This document shows, piece after piece, positions 1 through 5,166 of a stretch of 5,619 nucleotides of DNA. The stretch lies in contig QHQV01000363.1 of NCBI GenBank assembly GCA_003219945.1, forward strand, positions 1-5,619, read 5' to 3'. The stretch comes from Verrucomicrobiota bacterium. Its GTDB lineage: Bacteria > Verrucomicrobiota > Verrucomicrobiia > Chthoniobacterales > UBA10450. The notes beneath the pieces were generated by a model. The model ran no database searches and was not told the DNA's origin. It worked only from the letters and a program-made list of their open reading frames with translations. Position 1 is the first letter of the stretch. Each line of letters begins with the position of its first letter. Both the position numbers and the translations under genes were made by a program.

Positions 1-1571
1 GCGTTCCCCAACTGTTTACTGCCCTTGTCGATCCCAGAAAAAAGGCGGAGTCGATCCTGTCGGCCTTGCACCCAGTGGGTGGCCTCAGTGTGATGTCGTT
101 CAAGTCTCCATTGGGTCAGCCTAATTCGAACGGCCACATCCGAATTCGTTTCTAAATTTACCCGCGCAAGTAATTTAGCGGCCTCTTGCAGATTACCTTC
201 GGCCTGGTAGATGCTGGCTTTTAATGCCATTATCGACACTTCATTTGGGAGAATATCCAATGCCCGATCGTACAGCTTTTCCGCTGTTGGGAATTGTCGA
301 AGCGCCGCATATGTAAATGCCACTTCAGTGAGTAACGCCGTATTCCGCGGATTGAGAGCGAGGCCCCGCTCCCAGTAGGCAACACTTTCATCCCAGTGTC
401 CCTCACTTCGCGCAATGGCCCCGAGCGCGTATAAGACCTCGCTGTTACCTGGCAACATTTTGCTGACGCGTCCAAATGTCGCTTTGGCCAGCCCGTAATC
501 TTGCAACACCCAATATTGATAGTAACCGGTGAAGAGGAGGGTTTCGGGTGAGTTCGGTTGCACTCTCTGCGCATTTTCTAAAGCTTCCTTTGCCGCATCG
601 CGGCGAGCGGCAGTTGTGTCGCGGCGGTTAGAGTAAAGAAGCGCGTGCACACCAGAAAGTCGCGCCCAAGCGAGCGCAAAATTTGGGTCAAGCCGCACCG
701 CCAGGTCATAAAATTCAATGGCTTTGAACAGGGCATCGCTCGAGTAATTGCTGCGCGCTTCAAAAGCCAATCCACGTAAATAGGCATCGTAAGCCTGCGG
801 ATTAACCGTGGGCTTAGCAGCCAACGCTTGCTCCTCACGGCCAGTCAGCTTCGCTTGCAACGAATCCGCGATTCCTTTAGCGATCTCGGTCTCGACGCTG
901 AAAATGTCACTCAAGTTCCGGTCATAAGTCTCCGCCCAGAGTTGTGAGCCGGTTTGTACGTTAACCAGGTGAACGTTGACCCTCACCTGATTGCCTGCCT
1001 TCTGGACGCTGCCCTCAAGGATGTTCGCCACTCCAAGCTGTTTGGCGATTTCAGCGAGATTGCCCGGTTCGCTTTGATAACCCTGAGTCGAAGTGCGCGA
1101 AATCACTTTCAAATCCCCGATCTTGGCGAGACGCGTCAGAACTTCTTCCTGGATACCATCGGCGAAATAAGCGTTATCCCGGTCGCTGCTTAAGTTTTGA
1201 AAAGGCAAGACCGCGACGGATTTGTAGATCTTCTGCCAGATGGATCGTGGCAATAGAAAAAATCCAGCCGAAGCAGAGATGATGACAGCCAAGGCGATGA
1301 GCAAAATGAGATTTCGTCGCCGATGAGCTCCTGGTGTTGTTGGCGTGCCCTGGATTCCTTGCGGCGTGATGTCGTATGCCCAAGCGAGTATAAGCGCGAT
1401 CGGAAAACCGATTAACAAAAGGACAATCACGAGTCGCAAACTCCAATTCGGCAATTCCCATGCTGGAAACGCTGCCGATGCGATTTGAATCAAAAATCCT
1501 GCGGCGACGATATAAGCCGCGGCGACACGATAAACCTTTCGCCGCTGCAACTCCTCGAAGAAGCCGCTCAT
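1..1571 (-). CDS. Membrane-anchored FlgO/TolB-like TPR protein, 3' end beyond window
   Basis: Minus-strand reading from ATG at 1571 is open to the left edge: 523 codons plus two bases with no stop, so the C-terminus is missing. The N-terminus (FFEELQRRKVYRVAAAY) is typical of a widespread family with a short basic start followed by hydrophobic helices. I place helices at about residues 14-34, 46-66 and 87-107. Residues 116-243 form a FlgO/TolB-N-like domain, with SVAVLPFQNLSSD, YFADGIQEEVLTRLAKI, ISRTSTQGY, ILEGSVQKAGNQVRVNVHLV and LWAETYDR all visible. From about residue 258 (NPQAYDAYLRGLAFEA) onward the protein is helical TPR repeats, with recognisable units near 285-315, 375-407 and 410-442. 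The domains suggest a cytoplasmic-membrane scaffold presenting a ligand-binding or protein-binding domain and TPRs. Some relatives carry an N-terminal HTH or cyclase domain, which this one lacks. The true function is unknown. No clear Shine-Dalgarno precedes the ATG; the start is chosen from the conserved FFEELQRRKVYRV beginning. Full-length relatives usually run to several hundred more residues. Confidence 0.9.
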   Translation of the reverse strand, partial: MSGFFEELQRRKVYRVAAAYIVAAGFLIQIASAAFPAWELPNWSLRLVIVLLLIGFPIALILAWAYDITPQGIQGTPTTPGAHRRRNLILLIALAVIISASAGFFLLPRSIWQKIYKSVAVLPFQNLSSDRDNAYFADGIQEEVLTRLAKIGDLKVISRTSTQGYQSEPGNLAEIAKQLGVANILEGSVQKAGNQVRVNVHLVNVQTGSQLWAETYDRNLSDIFSVETEIAKGIADSLQAKLTGREEQALAAKPTVNPQAYDAYLRGLAFEARSNYSSDALFKAIEFYDLAVRLDPNFALAWARLSGVHALLYSNRRDTTAARRDAAKEALENAQRVQPNSPETLLFTGYYQYWVLQDYGLAKATFGRVSKMLPGNSEVLYALGAIARSEGHWDESVAYWERGLALNPRNTALLTEVAFTYAALRQFPTAEKLYDRALDILPNEVSIMALKASIYQAEGNLQEAAKLLARVNLETNSDVAVRIRLTQWRLERHHTEATHWVQGRQDRLRLFSGIDKGSKQLGN

Positions 1572-1732
1572 GATATAGATGGGCCCAATTTGATCATAAT
1601 CTCACGCCCGGTGTCCGACCGGCAAATACCTGGCCAAAGCGATGTACTCTACTGAACCAGTCATGGCAGTGGTTGTAATGAGGTCCAGGAACGCGAGATT
1701 CAGATCGCCTCGCGATGGTGGTGGCGACAACT
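1572..1732. other. Divergent intergenic region
   Basis: About 160 bases lie between the divergent starts of the TPR gene (minus) and the small membrane-protein gene (plus), so both promoters should be here. The only hint is a TATGAT hexamer on the minus strand at 1598-1593, resembling a -10 box, but I find no convincing -35 partner at normal spacing. A short CCGGT/ACCGG inverted repeat (1607-1621) is too small to interpret. Confidence 0.4.
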
Positions 1733-2002
1733 ATGAACTTCCACTGGTTCGACCTGGCAGGATTCATCGGTGTTCTGCTGATCGTAGTTGCTTATTTACT
1801 TCTGCAACTGGATAAACTCCCGAGCTCGTCGCCGAAATATTCACTGCTGAACGCAGGCGGAGCACTGCTGATAATCGTTTCGCTCATTTTCGCCTTCAAT
1901 TTGTCAGCGTTTATCGTGGAAGCGTTTTGGTTTTTGATCAGCTTGCTCGGTTTATGGCGATCGCTCGTTTCCAGAAAACATTCGAAACTTCATCACCACT
2001 GA
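1733..2002 (+). CDS. Small CBU_0592-family membrane protein
   Basis: An 89-residue, very hydrophobic protein with three predicted membrane helices at about residues 7-25, 39-55 and 58-76 and a basic tail (RSLVSRKHSKLHHH). The order of features matches the family named after Coxiella CBU_0592: an N-terminal W-x-D-LxGFxGVxLI segment, the YLLLQ motif ending helix 1, a Y-x-LLNxxGALL segment opening helix 2, and IVEAFWFLISLLGLWRSL at the end. That family is found in many bacteria, usually as stand-alone genes of 80-100 residues, and has no established function. I prefer the ATG at 1733 because family members start with Met just before the W-x-D segment and a GGTGGTGG stretch lies a few bases upstream. 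An in-frame ATG at 1715 would add six residues (MVVATT). The gene is divergent from the TPR gene, and its last 10 bases overlap the open frame of the possible pseudogene on the other strand. Family membership rests on recalled motifs and was not searched. Confidence 0.8.
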   Translation: MNFHWFDLAGFIGVLLIVVAYLLLQLDKLPSSSPKYSLLNAGGALLIIVSLIFAFNLSAFIVEAFWFLISLLGLWRSLVSRKHSKLHHH

Positions 2003-2389
2003 CCGGAATGAATCCGGGTAAACGATGCGCTGCGGGAGACGTCAGGGTAGTCGCCGTTTGATGTGGGATCGCCGGGATCGTATTCCCAGAGCCGCGACGG
2101 ATCACCGAAGACGGCGCCGATCGCGCTCGGGCCAGATCTCAGGATAGCTGAGCAGCAGCGGCATCAGCGGCACGAGAGTGAGTAAAGTTCGTGCCCGGCC
2201 CTGATGAACATCGCGATTGCACGCAGGATCACGAGATAGAGATCCCAGCGCACCCGCTGCATCGGGCTGCGACGCGAACTCGCTAAGATGCTGCGAAATC
2301 GGCGGCGGCCTGATTGCGTCGCGGTTGAGCTGGTTGGCTCCGGGGACTTTGGCATCGCGACTGACTAAAGACAGGTCGACGGCAGCGAA
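1993..2389 (-). pseudogene. Possible decayed membrane-protein gene (two-frame coding traces)
   Basis: This stretch fills most of the 420-base gap between the small membrane gene and DUF4126, and has no intact gene. On the minus strand one frame is open from 2389 to a TGA at 2104-2102. It has coding-like codons with many G/C third positions (DLSLVSRDAKVPGANQLNRD, later LLTLVPLMPLLLSYPEIW) but no usable start. The adjacent frame gives a membrane-helix-like piece, RWDLYLVILRAIAMFIRAG, at about 2250-2194. After a stop at 2166-2164 that same frame stays open to a natural-looking end at 1993 with hydrophilic, coding-like sequence (AIGAVFGDPSRLWEYDPGD). Switching frames twice or three times would yield one protein with a soluble N-part, two membrane helices and a polar tail, which is how a gene broken by small indels looks. 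I do not recognise the parent family. It could instead be chance open frames in GC-rich spacer. Confidence 0.33.
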
Positions 2390-2425
2390 TCAATCCGCTT
2401 CGAAGCGCGCAGTAAGATTTCGGCG

Positions 2426-2893
2426 TTAGCGCGAAACAAGACATAACGCCAGGCTGATCGCAATCACATCTTCACAAACGGCGACCACGAGGTCCTTAAT
2501 GCCGAAATTGTTCAGTAAACGTCTTCTGACGCTGTAGCCAACAAAAGCGCCGACAATGCCCCCGATTCCACCGAGCAGCGCTCCCGCGAGCAATGATTTC
2601 CCCACCGCAGCACAGAGACATGCGCCACAAAGGCCGCCTGTAATGATGCGCACGATTAACGGTCCAGGCGAAGTACGTTTCGGAATCATCGGCAGTTTGT
2701 CTGCGACTAACTCGCCGAGAGCGAACAGGGAAAATATCGCGACCGCCGTTGTTGATCCCATGAACGCAAGCGGTGAGCCGTGCAGATTCAGCCAACTGAG
2801 GTGCGCGCCCCATGCCACGACAGCGGGCGCGGTCAACGAACGGAGCCCGGCCACAATTCCGATTCCAAGAGCGAGAAGGAACACGTAGTTCAA
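2426..2893 (-). CDS. DUF4126-family integral membrane protein
   Basis: A 155-residue protein, mostly hydrophobic, with about five predicted membrane segments (residues ~3-25, 45-63, 80-98, 101-121, 133-152). The family is suggested by the glycine-rich first helix ending in AGLRSLTAPA (15-24), the acidic ELVADKLP motif after helix 2 (61-68), the RTSPGPLIVRIITGGLCGA segment (73-91), the GALLGGIGGIVGAFVGY helix (104-120), and the late IKD...ED segment (132-142). DUF4126 proteins are uncharacterised bacterial membrane proteins. The length fits the short form of the family. The ATG at 2893 lies 13 bases after the stop of the TMEM175-type gene on the same strand, so the two are probably co-transcribed, with this gene second. 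No strong Shine-Dalgarno is visible. Transport or envelope roles are guesses only. Confidence 0.87.
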   Translation of the reverse strand: MNYVFLLALGIGIVAGLRSLTAPAVVAWGAHLSWLNLHGSPLAFMGSTTAVAIFSLFALGELVADKLPMIPKRTSPGPLIVRIITGGLCGACLCAAVGKSLLAGALLGGIGGIVGAFVGYSVRRRLLNNFGIKDLVVAVCEDVIAISLALCLVSR

Positions 2894-2906
2894 TGCGAGG
2901 CTTCTA

Positions 2907-3641
2907 TTATGGCTTGCGTCTAAAGCAAGCCCTGTGCAACGGCACGAGAATGATCATGGAGAAATAGATCCAACCGCTCCACTCGATTTGCGTTCTCGGC
3001 AGGTATAGCGCCAGCACTAGCGAAACAAGTCCGACGCCGACCGGGATACTCCATCCGGTTACCTCATGAAACGTCATTGCTCGTTCTCGTGCGTTCAACT
3101 GCAGCGGCTCTCGCAATTGCCACGCACGGAAATTCAAGAGCACCATCTCCAGTGCGATAGCGGTGAATCCCAAAGCAAAAACCGCGAACAGAGCGCGGAC
3201 TTGCGATTCGGAATGCGCGCCGAGCACATGACCGACTCGACCGCCGCTGAGCAAAAACCACATGGAACTGAAAATTGCTTTAAGCGGGTAGATGTAGATC
3301 AACATTGTGACAATCATCGCCCAGCTAATAAAGATCGACGCGCCATCCTCCAGGCCGTAACGCCGGCTCCACAACCAATGTCCGCGCCAAAAGATTCCAA
3401 TTACAATAATGCTAGCCACAAACGCCGGCACATTTTTAAAAGCGGCCAGGAGCGTTTCGATATCGTCGGGGATTTGCTGCGTGGCGATCACAAGCATAGT
3501 GATTGCGAACGCAAATGCTGCATCGATGAAAGTTTCCAGCCGCGTCATCGCAATGCCGCGCAAGCGAAATCCGCCTAGCCGTGGAAGCGCATCCAAGTCC
3601 GGCGGCAAACCGGACGCGATTTCCTTTGCGCGCTCGTTCAT
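2907..3641 (-). CDS. TMEM175/DUF1211-family potassium-channel-like protein
   Basis: From the ATG at 3641 this is a 244-residue protein with six predicted membrane helices at about residues 36-54, 71-89, 100-120, 150-170, 196-214 and 222-236. The TM1 signature TRLETFIDAAFAFAITMLVI (33-52) fits the R-x3-F-x-D start of TMEM175/DUF1211 proteins. Bacterial members with one six-helix repeat form tetrameric potassium-permeable channels in the cell membrane. In characterised members the motif reads FSD; here the serine is isoleucine (FID, residues 38-40). An in-frame GTG at 3740 would add 33 residues that look unlike the family and would leave only nine bases to the divergent gene. I therefore prefer 3641, where MNERAKEIA leads into the GGFRLRG segment before TM1. 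A TAATAT hexamer on the minus strand at 3657-3652 could be a -10 box. The gene is followed 13 bases later by DUF4126, probably as an operon. Family call is strong; ion selectivity is inferred. Confidence 0.87.
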   Translation of the reverse strand: MNERAKEIASGLPPDLDALPRLGGFRLRGIAMTRLETFIDAAFAFAITMLVIATQQIPDDIETLLAAFKNVPAFVASIIVIGIFWRGHWLWSRRYGLEDGASIFISWAMIVTMLIYIYPLKAIFSSMWFLLSGGRVGHVLGAHSESQVRALFAVFALGFTAIALEMVLLNFRAWQLREPLQLNARERAMTFHEVTGWSIPVGVGLVSLVLALYLPRTQIEWSGWIYFSMIILVPLHRACFRRKP

Positions 3642-3676
3642 CTTGCCGGCGATATTACCGCAATTCTCAGTTCTAA

Positions 3677-3695
3677 GGAAAGCTGACAGCTTCCC
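3677..3695. promoter_or_regulatory. Inverted repeat in divergent control region
   Basis: GGAAAGCTG-A-CAGCTTCCC reads as two 9-base arms around a single central base, with one mismatch; the inner AAGCTG-A-CAGCTT is perfect. If the TMEM175-type gene starts at 3641, the repeat sits about 35 bases upstream of it and about 55 bases upstream of the divergent exported-protein gene. That is a reasonable place for a dimeric regulator to bind. A chance palindrome, or part of the coding sequence if the GTG at 3740 is used, cannot be excluded. Confidence 0.28.
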
Positions 3696-3715
3696 TGCAG
3701 AGACGCGTTCAATTC

Positions 3716-3743
3716 TCGACAATTTTTTGGACTCAGTCACAAT
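3716..3743 (+). promoter_or_regulatory. Weak sigma70-like promoter candidate
   Basis: TCGACA (3716-3721) matches the TTGACA consensus at five of six positions and CACAAT (3738-3743) matches TATAAT at four of six, with a 16-base spacer that includes a T-run. Transcription would begin near 3750, giving an almost leaderless message from the GTG at 3750 or a 27-base leader for the alternative ATG at 3777. This is only a sequence match; promoters in this phylum are poorly defined. Confidence 0.2.
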
Positions 3744-3749
3744 GGCGCC

Positions 3750-4757
3750 GTGATTACTCGCCAGGGCATTCGACGAATGCTGTCGTGTTTTGTGCTGAGC
3801 GCACTCCCGTTCTTGTGGCCGACGGTGCTGTCTTCGGCCGCGACTTTAGATGACCTAAAGCAATTGGAGATCACTTGCTACGTTCCATCATATCTGACGC
3901 GGGGACTCCTGTTGCAAAATGTCGAGATCACGTACGACGGGATCCAGGAGAATGAAGATCAGAATCACCCGTTGCCACTTTACTCAATTCAATATGGAAA
4001 TGGCTGGAACGCGACTTTCACCATCGAGTCGGCGAGAGAAGGTGTCGGCGACCGAAACATCATGGCCGACGAAGAGAACGCGGAAGAAACTGAAATCAAA
4101 TCGCCTTTCGGCCGCATGTATCTGATTTACCGGCCAAAGGGCAAAGATGGCCGTAAGGACGAGATCATTGCGAACTGGGTAAGCGACCCGAACATGAACG
4201 ACGAAAAAGGCAAAGCCCCGGACTCCCATCCGGTCCTTGGCCGGTTTCACGGATTTTCTGCAACCGGAATGACTGTCACCGAGTTCACCAAAATCATTCA
4301 ATCACTTCACCCGATCGGGAACGACAAGGCTCATACGCCCACATTGACCGCTAACGCGCCAGCACCGGAAAAACCTGCAGCGGAAAAGTCTGCGCTAAAG
4401 ATTCACCCGAAAGTTTTCAACATGATCGATTCCTGGGTCTCGGATGCGGAGAGTCCAGTCGCTACGGAAATCAATCTGAATGCGGTAGAGAAGAATGGAA
4501 ACCAGTTCAATGAAGATGGGCTGAAGCAAGACGGCGACTGGCTAATTTATTCCTTGCCGGATACCGGCGGATTCATGCGCTATCGCGTGCTCGAGGCGAA
4601 AGGCAACCATTACAAAATCGAGTATCAGGAAAACGGCGGCGGCACACTTACGACAGCGTCCACAATCGAGTTCGACATTGAGAAGCGGCACATTCGTCTC
4701 AACGGCAGCCCAATGACGATTCACGTGCTTCGCGTAACGTCTTACAATCAAAAATAA
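3750..4757 (+). CDS. Unrecognised exported two-domain protein
   Basis: A 335-residue protein that I cannot assign to a named family. Residues 1-31 look like a classical signal peptide: basic start (TRQGIRR), hydrophobic core (LSCFVLSALPFLWPTVL), and SSAA before a likely cleavage around residue 30-31, so export to the periplasm or beyond is expected. There is no lipobox. Domain 1 (about 32-190) is mixed and strand-rich and ends with GRFHGFSATGMTVTEFTKII and SLHPI, faintly like the end of DUF4367-type domains. A proline/alanine/lysine linker (about 196-215, TANAPAPEKPAAEKSA) leads to domain 2 (216-335), rich in predicted strands (DWLIYSL, FMRYRVLEAKGNHYKIEYQE, IEFDIEKRHIRL, IHVLRVTSY). Only two cysteines occur (13 and 43), the first within the signal peptide. 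GTG at 3750 is chosen because it supplies the basic n-region. An ATG at 3777 with AGGG ten bases upstream is a real alternative and would remove nine residues. Divergent from the TMEM175 gene and apparently monocistronic. Confidence 0.83.
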   Translation: MITRQGIRRMLSCFVLSALPFLWPTVLSSAATLDDLKQLEITCYVPSYLTRGLLLQNVEITYDGIQENEDQNHPLPLYSIQYGNGWNATFTIESAREGVGDRNIMADEENAEETEIKSPFGRMYLIYRPKGKDGRKDEIIANWVSDPNMNDEKGKAPDSHPVLGRFHGFSATGMTVTEFTKIIQSLHPIGNDKAHTPTLTANAPAPEKPAAEKSALKIHPKVFNMIDSWVSDAESPVATEINLNAVEKNGNQFNEDGLKQDGDWLIYSLPDTGGFMRYRVLEAKGNHYKIEYQENGGGTLTTASTIEFDIEKRHIRLNGSPMTIHVLRVTSYNQK

Positions 4758-4759
4758 AT

Positions 4760-4778
4760 AGCGGCATCCACCCGCTTT
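4760..4778 (+). terminator. Weak stem-loop after the exported-protein gene
   Basis: Three bases beyond the TAA, AGCGG-CATCCAC-CCGCT forms a 5-bp stem followed by only TT. A second stem, AAGGC (4797-4801) with GCCTT (4812-4816), is followed by GTTTC and overlaps the stop of the paralogue remnant on the other strand. Either could end transcription from the plus strand in this convergent gap, but both stems are short and the T-tracts poor. Confidence 0.22.
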
Positions 4779-4808
4779 CGCGCACATCGTCACACAAAGG
4801 CAGCTTAA

Positions 4809-4949
4809 TTAGCCTTGTTTCTCACCCAGTTTCTTAAGTGTTTGCTGCACGCTGCGACGAGTTTCGCCGCGGTATTCTTCAGTATCGGTCCATGATGACG
4901 CCGACACGGTATGAGCATCCAGAATGGCCATTGCCTTTTCGGTCCCGCG
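4809..4949 (-). pseudogene. C-terminal remnant of a TPR-protein paralogue
   Basis: On the minus strand, the frame ending in TAA at 4811-4809 encodes 46 residues after an in-frame TAG at 4952-4950: EKAMAILDAHTV, SASSWTDTEEYRGETRRS, VQQTLKKLGEKQG. Aligned without gaps, 31 residues (from the H of DAH to the E of LGE; 4913-4821) match the C-terminus of the intact neighbour (5280-5188) at 16 positions, including SSW, DTE, RGE, the R and S of RxS, and L-K-x-LG. This is therefore the tail of a second member of the same family. The rest of the gene is missing, there is no start or TPR body, and the DNA has diverged well beyond a recent copy. The end of detectable homology falls at the palindrome at 4940-4974. 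The gap from 4758 to 5166 holds this remnant, the palindrome and a short signal-like frame, and otherwise nothing I recognise. The relation to the neighbour is read directly from the sequence; that it is non-functional is inferred. Confidence 0.66.
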
Positions 4950-5064
4950 CTATATCGGGATATCCTCGGGACCGCCGCGCTCGCCCTTGCCGTTTCTCCC
5001 GAAGATCGGTGTAGAGAGAGATAAGCAGTGACAACAGCAAACAGCAGCTTCGTGGTTTCTTCAT
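4879..5064 (-). pseudogene. Short signal-peptide-like frame, possible 5' stub of the lost paralogue
   Basis: From ATG at 5064 the minus strand reads MKKPRSCCLLLSLLISL, which looks like a signal peptide or lipoprotein leader, and then turns into arginine-rich sequence with no domain character (YTDLREKRQGRARRSRG) as it runs through the palindrome. It continues out of frame across the paralogue remnant to a TGA at 4879. The start lies 102 bases after the stop of the neighbouring TPR gene on the same strand, a normal spacing for a following gene. I suggest it is the original 5' end of the gene whose 3' end survives at 4949-4809. It may equally be a chance frame. Confidence 0.25.
4940..4974. repeat. 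35-base imperfect palindrome, REP/MITE-like
   Basis: The outer arms CGGTCCCG (4940-4947) and CGGGACCG (4967-4974) are perfect reverse complements. Inside, ATATC (4952-4956) can pair with GATAT (4959-4963), leaving small internal bulges and a two- to three-base loop. It is GC-rich at the base, lies between genes, and marks the exact boundary where homology to the paralogous TPR gene stops. It has no T-tract on either side, so a plain terminator is less likely. Only one copy is in the window, so repeat status across the genome is inferred. Confidence 0.42.
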
Positions 5065-5166
5065 CTTTTGATTCCGTTGGATTTGCTGGGGCGGGGATTC
5101 ATTACCGCCTCAACGCGACGCGAACATTTCTGATCACTTCGCCGCCTTCAGCACTCAAACGGCGCG

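Noticed and set aside
230..838. Two minus-strand frames inside the TPR gene
   Set aside because: They are out of frame with the continuous 523-codon FlgO/TolB-TPR reading, and their products lack domain character.
1174..1461. Minus-strand frame of 95 codons overlapping the membrane-helix part of the TPR gene
   Set aside because: The overlapping frame encodes the recognisable helices and the VLPFQNLSSD region, so this is a shadow.
2003..2017. CCGGA-ATGAA-TCCGG hairpin right after the CBU_0592-type stop codon
   Set aside because: The stem is only 5 bp and no T-run follows, so I do not call it a terminator.
2396..2407. Perfect 12-base palindrome CGCTTCGAAGCG
   Set aside because: It is short, sits in a GC-rich gap downstream of a gene, and has no T-tract or second copy; chance is a fair explanation.
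2217..2429. Plus-strand frame of 70 codons in the gap before DUF4126
   Set aside because: Composition is Arg/Ser/Ala-rich and typical of antisense to GC-rich coding sequence; the minus strand looks more coding-like.
3066..3578. Long open frame (170 codons) on the plus strand opposite the TMEM175-type gene
   Set aside because: It is antisense to a well-supported membrane protein; its product is low-complexity, Cys/His/Gln-rich and resembles no family.
5133..5166. CGCCG/CGGCG stem downstream of the right-edge gene
   Set aside because: The loop is 15 bases, the stem 5 bp, and no T-tract follows on the minus strand.
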